Source: an uncultured Clostridium sp. (GTDB lineage: Bacteria > Bacillota > Clostridia > TANB77 > CAG-508). Taken from it: 56,690 nucleotides of DNA. The notes under the pieces were generated by a model, which worked only from the letters and a program-made list of their open reading frames with translations, had not been told where the DNA came from and did no database searches. Where the stretch lies: contig CAKNPW010000010.1 of the NCBI GenBank assembly GCA_930990555.1, positions 1 to 56,690 of the forward strand, written 5' to 3'. Positions 46,666 to 54,580 of this stretch are shown here, in pieces. The stretch's first letter is position 1, and each line of letters starts with the position of its first letter. The position numbers and the translations under genes were made by a program.

Positions 46666-46727
46666 GAATTTGTTCACACGAAAGTATCGTGTTTCAAATT
46701 CTATATAATGGGGCTAGCCCCAATCCC
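46666..46727. other. Likely oriT: two adjacent hairpins upstream of mobC
   Basis: An imperfect inverted repeat, GAATTTGTTCACACGA (46666-46681) against TCGTGTTTCAAATTC (46687-46701), is followed by a perfect GGGGCTAGCCCC palindrome (46710-46721) inside ATGGGG...CCCCAT. Position directly ahead of mobC-mobA, and the IR-plus-G-run layout, fit an origin of transfer where MobC binds and the relaxase nicks. The first arm contains the reversed GTGTGAACAAAT motif seen at 23472 and 27350. The nick site is not determined. Confidence 0.6.
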
Positions 46728-46752
46728 CATATAAAAAAAAGGAGGAAAAAAA

Positions 46753-47064
46753 TTGAGAAAAAGATATATTAGAAAAGACATAATGCTTAATGAAGTAGAA
46801 AACGATAAGTTAATATCAGATTGTAAAAAAAGCAATCTTTCCTATGGAGAATATTTTAGAAAACTACTAATGGAAGAGCAAATAAAAGAAAAACCAGGTA
46901 TTGAATTCTATGAGGTTATGAAACAACTTTCTAAAATAGGTGTTAACTTAAATCAGATAGCTTATAAAGCAAATAGTACAAATAACATTGATAAAAATTA
47001 TTATAAAAAAGAAGCTGAAAATTGGCATAAATTTGCAAAGGAAGTTAAGAAAAAATTTTTGTAG
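46753..47064 (+). CDS. mobC: MobC-family relaxosome accessory protein
   Basis: A 103-residue protein. The start is TTG at 46753, set by AAAAGGAGG. The N-terminal half looks like a ribbon-helix-helix DNA-binding domain (RKRYIRKDIMLNEVENDKLI, LSYGEYFRKLLM), and the C-terminal half has the MobC signature LSKIGVNLNQIAYKANS. It binds oriT and helps the relaxase open the strands. It lies 11 bases ahead of mobA and directly behind the oriT-like hairpins. Confidence 0.92.
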   Translation: MRKRYIRKDIMLNEVENDKLISDCKKSNLSYGEYFRKLLMEEQIKEKPGIEFYEVMKQLSKIGVNLNQIAYKANSTNNIDKNYYKKEAENWHKFAKEVKKKFL

Positions 47065-47075
47065 GAGATGGTAAT

Positions 47076-48461
47076 ATGGCGACAACAAAGATATGGAAAG
47101 TAATAAAAAGGATGGATCATGTGCTAGATTATGCAGAAGATAAAGAAAAAACAAAAGTAATTGAATATAGGAAAAATAATGAAATGATCGTTGATGACCT
47201 AGTAAATGTCATTGATTATGCAAAAAATGCAGACAAAACAGAAAAGGAATTCTATGTTACTGGAATTAATTGTGAACCAGATTCAGCTTATGAAGAAATG
47301 CAAGATACAAAAAAGTATTATCATAAAGAAGATAAAATACTTGCTTTTCATGCTTATCAATCATTCAAAGAAGGTGAGGTTACTCCAAAACTTGCTCATA
47401 AAATTGGAGTACAACTAGCAAATGAAATGTGGGGAGATAGATTTCAAGTAATAGTTACAACGCACCTAAACACTCATTGCATACATAATCATTTTGTAAT
47501 AAATTCAGTATCTTTTAAAGATGGATTAAAATATTATGATAATCATACAAATTATTCCATAATTCGACATTTATCAGATGAAATATGTAAAGAATATGGA
47601 TTAAATGTTTTAAAAGAAAAGCCATCTAAAAAGAAATTAAATTATGAAAACTTTTATAAAAAATCTTTATATAATGATAATTATTCTAATAATGCAAAAA
47701 GGGATATAGATTTAGCAATAAGACAAGCATATTCCTATGATGATTTTTTATATTTAATGAAAAAGTTAGATTATGAAATAACTTTAAGAGCTAATAAGAT
47801 AAGTATTAGAAAAGAACCATATAAAAGAAATATTAGGATAGAAAGAAGATATGGAGAAAATTATACAATAGAAAATATCAAAAGAAGAATTTTAGAAGAA
47901 AAAGCAGTTCGTGTTCCGTTTATAGAGAATGTTTATAATTATAGAAAAGTTAAATATCCTTTTGCAAAGAGGCATAAAAGAGTCAAAGCAAAAGGATTTA
48001 TTGCATTATATTATCACTATTGCTATTTATTAAAAGTTTTCCCTAGTAGTGTACCACAGCAAAGACTACCAGCAAGTATTAGAGCTGATGTTTCAAGAAT
48101 GGAAGAACTTTCTAATGAAGCTAGGTTTTTATATGTTCACAATATAAAAACATTAGATGATTTAATAAATTACAAAAATAAAGCAAATTCAAAAATAAAT
48201 GAATTATTAAGTCAAAGAGAAAATCTTTGGACAAAAAGGAAGTTATCAAAAGATGAAAATGAAAAGCATAAGATTGCAGAAGAAATTTCATCTTTAAATG
48301 ATAAATTAATTAAATTAAGAAAGAGGGTGGAGCTATGCGTAGATATTAAAACTAGAATACCAAAGATAGACCAGAATTTAGATGAACTAGATAAGCAAGA
48401 AGAATTGGAAAAAGAAACAAAAGACAAGCAAAAAGATAAATATAAAAAAGGAAAGGAGTAA
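47076..48461 (+). CDS. mobA: MOBP-type relaxase
   Basis: A 461-residue relaxase that nicks oriT and pilots the transferred strand. The relaxase domain (PF03432) covers ~1-200: the N-terminal KIWKVIKRMDHVLDYA, an LAFHAYQSF strand, and the three-histidine metal motif in THLNTHCIHNHFVINSVSF. The nucleophile is probably an N-terminal Tyr (candidates Tyr18 or Tyr31/47), not resolved by eye. The C-terminal half is charged and helical with a coiled coil. TAGGAGATGG precedes the ATG. It is followed within seven bases by pcfB. Confidence 0.93.
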   Translation: MATTKIWKVIKRMDHVLDYAEDKEKTKVIEYRKNNEMIVDDLVNVIDYAKNADKTEKEFYVTGINCEPDSAYEEMQDTKKYYHKEDKILAFHAYQSFKEGEVTPKLAHKIGVQLANEMWGDRFQVIVTTHLNTHCIHNHFVINSVSFKDGLKYYDNHTNYSIIRHLSDEICKEYGLNVLKEKPSKKKLNYENFYKKSLYNDNYSNNAKRDIDLAIRQAYSYDDFLYLMKKLDYEITLRANKISIRKEPYKRNIRIERRYGENYTIENIKRRILEEKAVRVPFIENVYNYRKVKYPFAKRHKRVKAKGFIALYYHYCYLLKVFPSSVPQQRLPASIRADVSRMEELSNEARFLYVHNIKTLDDLINYKNKANSKINELLSQRENLWTKRKLSKDENEKHKIAEEISSLNDKLIKLRKRVELCVDIKTRIPKIDQNLDELDKQEELEKETKDKQKDKYKKGKE

Positions 48462-48467
48462 TTTTAT

Positions 48468-49229
48468 ATGAGTGTTAATGGAGATGCGTCAGAGCAAGTT
48501 GTAAGATTAAGTTTAGAAGGATTTGAAGTATTAGCAAGATTAACAGGCAGTGGTGCAAAAAATATTGCAGCTATGTTATATACTGTAATGAAGGATAAGA
48601 GCCAAAATCAAATTAAAGGAAAAACTAAACTAAATAAAATGCTAAAAACTGGTAAACCATTAAAGATTTTTACTGTGAAGCAAGAAGATTTGAAGACTTT
48701 TGCTAAAGAGGCTAAAAATTACGGTATTTCTTATTGTGCTTTAATAAACAAAGAAAATAAAAAAATTGATGGTATGATAGACATTATGGTAAAAGAAGAA
48801 GATGCTTCTCGAATTAATAGAATAGTAGAAAGATTTAAGCTAACAACAGTAGATACTGCAAGAATGGAAACTGAAGTTACAAAGTCTATTGAAAATAGAG
48901 AAGCACAGAAAAAAGAAATGGGAGTACAGGAAAAATCAAAAGAAGAACAACTAGAAGAAGTTTTAACTCAAAAACCTATACAGAGAGAAAAGAATGCTAA
49001 TGAAAATTTCAATGTGGCAAAGACAGAAAAAAGCCCTCTGTCAGAGCCTTCCTCAAATACTTCAAAGATGCAAGAAGGGGTTTCTAAAGGAATAAAAAAA
49101 CCTTCTGTAAAGAAAGAACTTGCAGAACTAAAGATTGAAGCAAAAAAATTAGATGAAGTAAAAAGTAAAGAAAAAAATATTGGAAAAGTAGCAAAACATA
49201 CACAAAAGAAAACTAAATCTAATAGATAA
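48468..49229 (+). CDS. PcfB/DUF3801-family conjugation protein
   Basis: A 253-residue protein. The N-terminal ~135 residues are the DUF3801/PcfB domain (VVRLSLEGFEVLARLTGSGAKN in parts, LKIFTVKQEDLKTFAKEAK, YGISYCALIN). The C-terminal ~115 residues are a Lys/Glu-rich disordered tail. In the pCF10 system PcfB binds the coupling protein and helps dock the relaxosome. AAAGGAG precedes the ATG. It stands between the relaxase and the coupling ATPase, as expected. Confidence 0.9.
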   Translation: MSVNGDASEQVVRLSLEGFEVLARLTGSGAKNIAAMLYTVMKDKSQNQIKGKTKLNKMLKTGKPLKIFTVKQEDLKTFAKEAKNYGISYCALINKENKKIDGMIDIMVKEEDASRINRIVERFKLTTVDTARMETEVTKSIENREAQKKEMGVQEKSKEEQLEEVLTQKPIQREKNANENFNVAKTEKSPLSEPSSNTSKMQEGVSKGIKKPSVKKELAELKIEAKKLDEVKSKEKNIGKVAKHTQKKTKSNR

Positions 49230-49243
49230 GGAGGAGATTGATA

Positions 49244-49456
49244 TTGGAAGAAACAAGAACAATTATTTTAGATAAGTATGATTATAAATTAATGTTGAAT
49301 GCTTTAAATGAATTTAGAAATACTAAATTACAAGAAAATATTGATACAGAAATTATTGACAAATTAATTATAAATTTGTTAAATGCCCCTATAAATAAAA
49401 AATCAATATCTTTAAATAAAAATGCAAAAGGAAAATATACTATTGAGGGAAGATGA
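49244..49456 (+). CDS. Small conserved ICE protein ahead of virD4
   Basis: A 70-residue protein beginning MEETRTIILDKYDYKLMLNA. Start TTG at 49244, nine bases after AAGGAGGAG; an earlier TTG at 49238 is too close. It is helical and has no membrane segment. Its TGA (49454-49456) overlaps an ATG at 49453 in the ATGA coupling pattern, pointing to coupled translation of the following VirD4 gene. Small proteins at this position occur in related ICEs; function unknown. Confidence 0.72.
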   Translation: MEETRTIILDKYDYKLMLNALNEFRNTKLQENIDTEIIDKLIINLLNAPINKKSISLNKNAKGKYTIEGR

Positions 49457-51263
49457 AAGAAAAATTACTAAAGGCTTATATTTAATTGGTGTCATTCCGA
49501 TTATATGGATTGCTCTTCTAATTGCACCTTATACTAATGGAGGATTAATTGATATTATAAAAAATATTGGTATTGCATTAAGTAATCCATTAAAAATATC
49601 ATTTGTTGATAATAGTATTAAAACTATTGTTATTCTGTTACTTATTTATATTTTATCTATTTTGTTATATGAATCTAACAGAAAAAATTATAGAAGAGGA
49701 GAGGAAAACGGTTCAGCTAAATGGGGCAAAGTAAAAGAACTTAACAAAAAATATAAGCAACAAAATAATTATAATAAAATATTAACGAAAAATGTTTCAA
49801 TAGGAATAAATGGAAAGGAACATAGAAGAAATGTAAATGTTTTAGTTATAGGAGGTTCTGGTGCTGGAAAAACTTATAGCTATTGTAAACCTAATGTAAT
49901 GCAGTGTGCTACATCTTATGTGATATTAGATCCTAAAGGTGAAATAGTCAGGGATACAGGATATTTGCTTGAAAAAAAAGGATATGAAGTTAAAATATTA
50001 GACTTAATTAATATGGAAAAATCGCATTGCTATAACCCTTTTGTATATATAAAGACAGATAATGATGTCCAAAAATTAGCAACTAATTTATTTAAGTCTA
50101 CAACACCAAAAGGTAGTACGACAAACGATCCGTTTTGGGATACTGCTGCAAGTATGCTTCTTTTAGCTTTGATTTTTTACTTAAAGTATGAAGCTCCACC
50201 TGAAGAACAGAATTTTGTAATGGTTATGGAGCTATTAAGGGCTGGAGATGTAAAAGAAGATGATGATGACTATGTAAGTCCATTAGATATGTTATTTAAT
50301 AGGTTAGAAACGAGAAATCCAGAACACATTGCATTAAAATATTATAGGTCATATCATTCTGGATCTGCTAAAACATTAAAATCAATACAAGTAACATTAG
50401 CTTCAAGACTAGAAAAATTTAATTTAGAAAGTATGGCACAATTAACACAAACAGATGAATTAGATCTACAAAGTTTAGGAGAAAAAAAAGTAGCTCTGTT
50501 TGCTATAATTCCAGACAATGATACATCATTTAATTTTTTAGTTAGTATATTATATACTCAGTTGTTTCAGCAATTATTTTATTTAGCAGATTATAAATAC
50601 AAAGGAAGTCTACCTGTCCATGTTCACTTTGTAATGGATGAGTTTGCCAATGTAAGTTTACCAGATGATTTTGATAAAATTTTATCGGTAATGAGATCAA
50701 GAGAAGTTTCTGTATCTATTATTTTACAAAACCTAGCACAATTAAAAGCTCTATTTGAAAAACAGTGGGAATCAATAGTTGGAAATTGCGATGAATTTTT
50801 GTATTTAGGTGGAAATGAACAAAGTACTCATAAATATGTTAGTGAATTATTGGGTAAAGAAACAATAGATACAAATTCTTATGGTAGAAGTTATGGATCA
50901 CATGGAAGTTATTCTAAAAATGATCAAATAGCAGGTAGAGAGTTATTAACTCCAGATGAAATTAGAATGCTAGATAATAATTATGCCTTATTGTTTATTA
51001 GAGGAGAAAGACCTGTAAAAGATTTGAAATTTAATCTAAAAGAGCATTTTAATAGTATATATACTCCTATTGGAAATAAAAATGTTAAACCATATATACA
51101 TGGAGGAACTGAAAATGCAATAGGAACTATATCATTTAATTTAGATAACATAGAAGTTGATACAGAAAAAATAGTTGATTTAGAAACAATTAATTATGAT
51201 TTTGAGTTATTATCAGATGAAGAAATAGAAAATATTTTAAAAAAAGATATTAATGATATTTAA
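49443..51263 (+). CDS. VirD4/TraG-type coupling ATPase
   Basis: The type IV coupling protein (about 606 residues as listed). Two N-terminal membrane segments (GVIPIIWIALLIAPY and IVILLLIYILSILLY), then Walker A GGSGAGKTYSY (~residue 136), DPKGEIVRDTG, Walker B HFVMDEFANV (~396), and QNLAQLKALF. It brings the relaxosome to the channel. The start is uncertain: the long frame begins at 49422 (ATG) or TTG 49443, but a coupled, well-placed ATG at 49453 is out of frame by one base. Restoring one A in 49460-49464 would give MKEKITKGLYLIG. So an N-terminal frameshift or assembly error is possible. Confidence 0.93.
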   Translation: MREDERKITKGLYLIGVIPIIWIALLIAPYTNGGLIDIIKNIGIALSNPLKISFVDNSIKTIVILLLIYILSILLYESNRKNYRRGEENGSAKWGKVKELNKKYKQQNNYNKILTKNVSIGINGKEHRRNVNVLVIGGSGAGKTYSYCKPNVMQCATSYVILDPKGEIVRDTGYLLEKKGYEVKILDLINMEKSHCYNPFVYIKTDNDVQKLATNLFKSTTPKGSTTNDPFWDTAASMLLLALIFYLKYEAPPEEQNFVMVMELLRAGDVKEDDDDYVSPLDMLFNRLETRNPEHIALKYYRSYHSGSAKTLKSIQVTLASRLEKFNLESMAQLTQTDELDLQSLGEKKVALFAIIPDNDTSFNFLVSILYTQLFQQLFYLADYKYKGSLPVHVHFVMDEFANVSLPDDFDKILSVMRSREVSVSIILQNLAQLKALFEKQWESIVGNCDEFLYLGGNEQSTHKYVSELLGKETIDTNSYGRSYGSHGSYSKNDQIAGRELLTPDEIRMLDNNYALLFIRGERPVKDLKFNLKEHFNSIYTPIGNKNVKPYIHGGTENAIGTISFNLDNIEVDTEKIVDLETINYDFELLSDEEIENILKKDINDI

Positions 51264-51312
51264 AAGGACCAGATTTTATATTTTAAAGTATATATAATTT
51301 CTGGTCTTTTTT
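51263..51312 (+). terminator. Terminator within the conjugation operon
   Basis: AAAGGACCAGA (51263-51273) pairs with TCTGGTCTTTTT (51300-51311). It may reduce transcription past virD4. Confidence 0.75.
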
Positions 51313-51357
51313 TATGTCTAAAACTAAAAGTTAAACAAAGAAAGGTAGGGTAAAGTA

Positions 51358-51708
51358 ATGGAAAAATTAAAAAAGAATAAGAAATTAAAGAAACATTATA
51401 TAATATTAAAAAAACTATTGAAATGGATTGCAATTATTACAGGATATGTTGTAATTCTAAATGTGGCTCAACAATTACCAGTATTTGCTGCTGATGATCC
51501 ATTAACTGTAATAAGTAATTTATCTAATTTTATTTTTGGGTTAATAAGAGCTGTTGGAATGATTATTTTAGGATTTGGTGTGGTACAAGTAGGAATGAGT
51601 TTAAAATCACATGATCCAACACAAAGAGCTAATGGAATAATGACTTTAGCAGGTGGTATAGTAATTACATTTGCTAAAGAAATATTAAATCTTATTACTG
51701 GTGGATAA
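51358..51708 (+). CDS. Maff2-family, VirB2-like membrane protein
   Basis: A 116-residue protein with a basic N-terminus, an anchor or signal segment (IAIITGYVVILNVAQQLPVFAA) ending in an AxA-like site, and two more hydrophobic helices. The LGFGVVQVGMSLKSHDPTQRANGIMTLAGG part is the Maff2 hallmark (quoted in pieces GMSLKSHDP, QRANGIMTLAGG, TFAKEIL). Maff2 is a VirB2/TrbC-like small membrane protein of CTn transfer systems. AAAGGTAGGGT precedes the ATG. It sits between virD4 and the MT-A70 methylase, the known order. Confidence 0.9.
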   Translation: MEKLKKNKKLKKHYIILKKLLKWIAIITGYVVILNVAQQLPVFAADDPLTVISNLSNFIFGLIRAVGMIILGFGVVQVGMSLKSHDPTQRANGIMTLAGGIVITFAKEILNLITGG

Positions 51709-51722
51709 TAAAAAGTTTTAAA

Positions 51723-51750
51723 GGCAGATAAACCTTATAGTTTATCTGCC
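51723..51750 (+). promoter_or_regulatory. Perfect hairpin between Maff2 and methylase genes
   Basis: GGCAGATAAAC and GTTTATCTGCC with a 6-base loop. No T run follows (CAATTTTAG), so it is a weak terminator or an mRNA-stability/processing hairpin rather than a full stop. Confidence 0.6.
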
Positions 51751-51773
51751 CAATTTTAGTAAAGGAGGTAAAA

Positions 51774-52358
51774 ATGGATAAAAAATTAAAAAAATACAGC
51801 ATTATTTATATGGATCCTCCGTGGAAGTACAATAGTAGAGCTAATAATAATACTAGATTTAGAGGAGGAGCAGGTAATCATTATAATTTAATGACAATGG
51901 AAGAAATAAGAAAACTTCCAATAAATAATTTAGCAAATGAAAATTGTGCATTGTTTTTATGGGTTACTTTTCCTATGTTAGATGAACAAATAAAACTCTT
52001 TAAAGAATGGAAATTTGATTATAAAACTCTGGGATTTAGTTGGATAAAATTAAATTCTAAAAATTTACAGCCTTTTTTTGGAGTTGGCTATTATACCAAA
52101 AGTAATTGTGAAGTATGTTTGTTGGGAGTTAAAGGAAGAATGAAACCTGTAACTAATAAAATATCAAGTGTAATTTTATCACCTCGAAGAGAACATAGCA
52201 GAAAACCTGATGAAGTAAGAAATAAGATAGTTGAACTGTTTGGAGAATTACCACGAATAGAATTATTTGCAAGAGAAAAGGTAAAAGGATGGGATGCTTG
52301 GGGAGATGAAATAAGTAGTGATATTAACATAGAAGATTATAAAGATGGAGGTGTATAA
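51774..52358 (+). CDS. MT-A70-family adenine methyltransferase
   Basis: A 194-residue DNA N6-adenine methylase of the MT-A70 family. Catalytic DPPW in IIYMDPPWKYNSR (~residue 13), CALFLWVTFPML, and a C-terminal SRKPDEVRNKI and ELFAREKVKGWDAWGDE that bind SAM. It has no attached specificity domain. AAAGGAGG precedes the ATG. It overlaps the ribosome binding site of the next gene. Such methylases are regular members of CTn transfer operons, perhaps to protect the transferred DNA against restriction. Confidence 0.95.
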   Translation: MDKKLKKYSIIYMDPPWKYNSRANNNTRFRGGAGNHYNLMTMEEIRKLPINNLANENCALFLWVTFPMLDEQIKLFKEWKFDYKTLGFSWIKLNSKNLQPFFGVGYYTKSNCEVCLLGVKGRMKPVTNKISSVILSPRREHSRKPDEVRNKIVELFGELPRIELFAREKVKGWDAWGDEISSDINIEDYKDGGV

Positions 52359-52359
52359 A

Positions 52360-53187
52360 GTGAACTGGATTGTAGGAAATTTACAAAATGCTTTGGATAC
52401 TTGGAACGGAAAATTATCAGAGATTTATACATTAGTAACAGAAAGTCCTGCAAGTTTCAGAGGCGGTGCAATATGGCAAGTTATCTTAAATATCAACGGA
52501 GCTTTGCAAGCAATAGGACTTGCACTTCTTGTTCTATTTTTCGTTGTTGGAGTTGTTAGAACATGTACAAATTTTTCTGAATTAAAAAGACCAGAACAAG
52601 CATTAAAGTTATTCTTAAGGTTTGTAATAGCAAAAGGAATAGTTACTTATGGCTTAGATCTTATGTTAGCAATATTTAAAATTATACAGGGAATTGTAAC
52701 AACTATTATGGCAAAAAGTTCATTTCAAGCAAGCGCAATGACACTTCCACAATCAATAATAGATGCAGTAAACAACTGTGGATTTTTTGAGAGCATTCCT
52801 TTATGGGCTGTTACCCTATTGGGTGGACTATTTGTAACTGTGCTCTCATTTATTTTAATTCTTACTGTATATGGAAGATTTTTTAAATTATATATGTATA
52901 CAGCAATAGCACCAATACCACTTTCAGCATTTGCAGGCGAACCTACACAAAATATAGGAAAAAGTTTTTTAAAGAGTTACATAGCAGTTTGTTTAGAAGG
53001 TGCAATAATAGTTTTGTCTTGTATAATATTTTCAGCTTTTGCAACTTCGCCACCAGTGGTAGATACTGGAGCTGAAGCAGTTAATATGGTATGGAAATAT
53101 GTAGGAGAGCTAATTTTTAATATGCTAGTTTTGGTTGGCTCAATTAGATTATCAGATAGAATTGTAAGAGAAATGATGGGAATATAG
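52360..53187 (+). CDS. VirB6/TrbL-like conjugation membrane protein
   Basis: A 275-residue polytopic protein of the transfer channel. The frame opens at an ATG (52345) that is inside the GGAGGTG ribosome binding site, so GTG 52360 is chosen. About six transmembrane segments follow (ALQAIGLALLVLFFVVGVV, LWAVTLLGGLFVTVLSFIL, SYIAVCLEGAIIVLSCIIF), with a polar loop between. The C-terminus IRLSDRIVREMMGI is typical of the CD1112-like TrbL subgroup. It overlaps the upstream methylase in ribosome-binding region. Confidence 0.9.
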   Translation: MNWIVGNLQNALDTWNGKLSEIYTLVTESPASFRGGAIWQVILNINGALQAIGLALLVLFFVVGVVRTCTNFSELKRPEQALKLFLRFVIAKGIVTYGLDLMLAIFKIIQGIVTTIMAKSSFQASAMTLPQSIIDAVNNCGFFESIPLWAVTLLGGLFVTVLSFILILTVYGRFFKLYMYTAIAPIPLSAFAGEPTQNIGKSFLKSYIAVCLEGAIIVLSCIIFSAFATSPPVVDTGAEAVNMVWKYVGELIFNMLVLVGSIRLSDRIVREMMGI

Positions 53188-53207
53188 AAATGAAAGGAGA
53201 AATAAAT

Positions 53208-53483
53208 ATGGGTACCAATTTTATACACATAGAAGAAAATGGAATTAAATATTTAGTACATCCAGAAGGAAGTGTATTCGAAGGAATGAAAATCAGAGAA
53301 AATCCAGATGATGCCTTTTATAATGCAATAAAAAGAGGAATGAAAAAACCTGAAGAATGGATGTATATGTATTCTGAAAATGGAAAGGATTACTTTAAAA
53401 ATTCCAGAAGTAGATTATATAGAGCTTATTCACAATTTGGAATAATAGAAAAAATAAAAAGTAGGATACAAAAAGAAAGATAA
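53208..53483 (+). CDS. Small conserved ICE protein
   Basis: A 91-residue protein. GAAAGGAGAAAT selects ATG 53208 over an ATG at 53190 that lies right after the VirB6-like gene. Predicted compact alpha/beta (IHIEENGIKYLVHPEGS, FYNAIKRGMKKPEEWMY). No known domain. It is transcribed with the transfer operon. Confidence 0.72.
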   Translation: MGTNFIHIEENGIKYLVHPEGSVFEGMKIRENPDDAFYNAIKRGMKKPEEWMYMYSENGKDYFKNSRSRLYRAYSQFGIIEKIKSRIQKER

Positions 53484-53497
53484 ATGGAGGTATTAAC

Positions 53498-53806
53498 ATG
53501 AGCATAACACAAGATTATGAAAAATTAAGAATACAAATAGGAAGTAAAAAATATGATGCTTTAGATGATTATATAAGAACTCATGGAAAAATAAATGAGT
53601 GGCATCAAGGAATAAAAAATATTAGAAATATTGAAAATATAAAAGAATGGGAAGATAAAATGACAGAATTGCATAAAAAGTGCAAACCAATTTTTATTGA
53701 AGATGTTGTTATGAATGAAAAAGAGTGGGCAAAATTTGAAAAATGGTATAAAGAAAATAAAGTTAAAGCAAAACGAGAAAAATCAAAAAAGAGGGAGGCA
53801 AGGTAA
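53498..53806 (+). CDS. Small hypothetical ICE protein
   Basis: A 102-residue basic helical protein, ending KSKKREAR. ATGGAGG precedes its ATG. Unknown. Its end carries the first copy of an 18-bp repeat that also overlaps the following start. Confidence 0.68.
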   Translation: MSITQDYEKLRIQIGSKKYDALDDYIRTHGKINEWHQGIKNIRNIENIKEWEDKMTELHKKCKPIFIEDVVMNEKEWAKFEKWYKENKVKAKREKSKKREAR

Positions 53807-53811
53807 ATGGA
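53794..53811 (+). repeat. 18-bp direct repeat, copy 1
   Basis: GGAGGCAAGGTAAATGGA spans the stop of the 53498 gene and the start of the 53807 gene. An identical copy at 54124-54141 spans the end of that gene and the start of prgI. The spacing is exactly 330 bp. Confidence 0.85.
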
Positions 53812-54136
53812 GGTAAAAAACTATAGAAAATTATTAAGTGGAAATTATAGTATTCAAAATATAGGAGCTTTAAAATTAATAATAGAATATGGAAGATTAA
53901 ATTTACAAGATGATAATTTTTGTAAAAAATTAAAAAAAGATATTAATGAAAAAGACCATTACTATGTTACAGGCTTTTATACTGATATGGTAGATATAGC
54001 TAAAAAAATTGCTGAAATGCCAAAATATGATTTATATGAACTTATTGAAGATAAAATCAGTATTCTAAAAACTACAACACCTCAAAACACAGATTTAAAA
54101 GAGAAAAATAAAAATAGAAGCAAGGAGGCAAGGTAA
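53807..54136 (+). CDS. Small hypothetical ICE protein
   Basis: A 109-residue helical protein beginning MEVKNYRKLLSGNYSIQN and ending RSKEAR. It starts on the base after the preceding TAA, with AAGG five bases upstream. It lies exactly between two 18-bp copies, so it may have been inserted or duplicated there. Unknown function. Confidence 0.68.
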   Translation: MEVKNYRKLLSGNYSIQNIGALKLIIEYGRLNLQDDNFCKKLKKDINEKDHYYVTGFYTDMVDIAKKIAEMPKYDLYELIEDKISILKTTTPQNTDLKEKNKNRSKEAR

Positions 54137-54141
54137 ATGGA
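54124..54141 (+). repeat. 18-bp direct repeat, copy 2
   Basis: Identical to 53794-53811; it contains the ribosome binding site, stop and start codon of the next junction. Confidence 0.85.
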
Positions 54142-54580
54142 AGTTAAAATAAATAAAGATATTCGAGAATTTAGTGAAAACATATTTTTTGGACTGACTA
54201 TTCGTCAGTTCATTTTTTCATTATTGGCATGTTGTGTAGCATTAATTTTATATTTTTCACTAAAACCTTTTTTGGGTATAGAAACTCTATCTTGGGTTTG
54301 TATTTTGGGTGCAGTTCCTTTTGCAGTGTTAGGCTTTGTGAAATATAACGGAATGACTGCAGAAAAGTTTATTATAGCTCTTATAAGATCCGAGTTTATT
54401 AGTCCCAAAAAACTAACTTTTAAGGCAAAGAATATTTATGCAGAAGAATTTAAACCTATAATAGAGAAAAATTTAAAACAAGGCATATTAAGACCACAGA
54501 AGAAAAACAAAGAAAAGAAAAATAAAAAAATAAAAAAAGGAGGAAAAAATAATGCTGAAAACTTTAAAAAGGATATTTAA
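54137..54580 (+). CDS. prgI: PrgI-family transfer protein
   Basis: A 147-residue PrgI homologue. It starts MEVKINKDIREFSENIFFGL, with two hydrophobic helices (FIFSLLACCVALILYFSL and WVCILGAVPFAVLGFV) followed by the family's GMTAEKFIIALIRSEF-type segment, and a Lys-rich disordered tail. PrgI is a small VirB3-like membrane protein that partners VirB4. It begins right after a TAA and overlaps the VirB4 start by 29 bases. Confidence 0.93.
   Translation: MEVKINKDIREFSENIFFGLTIRQFIFSLLACCVALILYFSLKPFLGIETLSWVCILGAVPFAVLGFVKYNGMTAEKFIIALIRSEFISPKKLTFKAKNIYAEEFKPIIEKNLKQGILRPQKKNKEKKNKKIKKGGKNNAENFKKDI

Noticed and set aside
46710..46721. GGGGCTAGCCCC as a terminator of the primase gene
   Set aside because: No loop or T run follows; the position before mobC fits oriT better.
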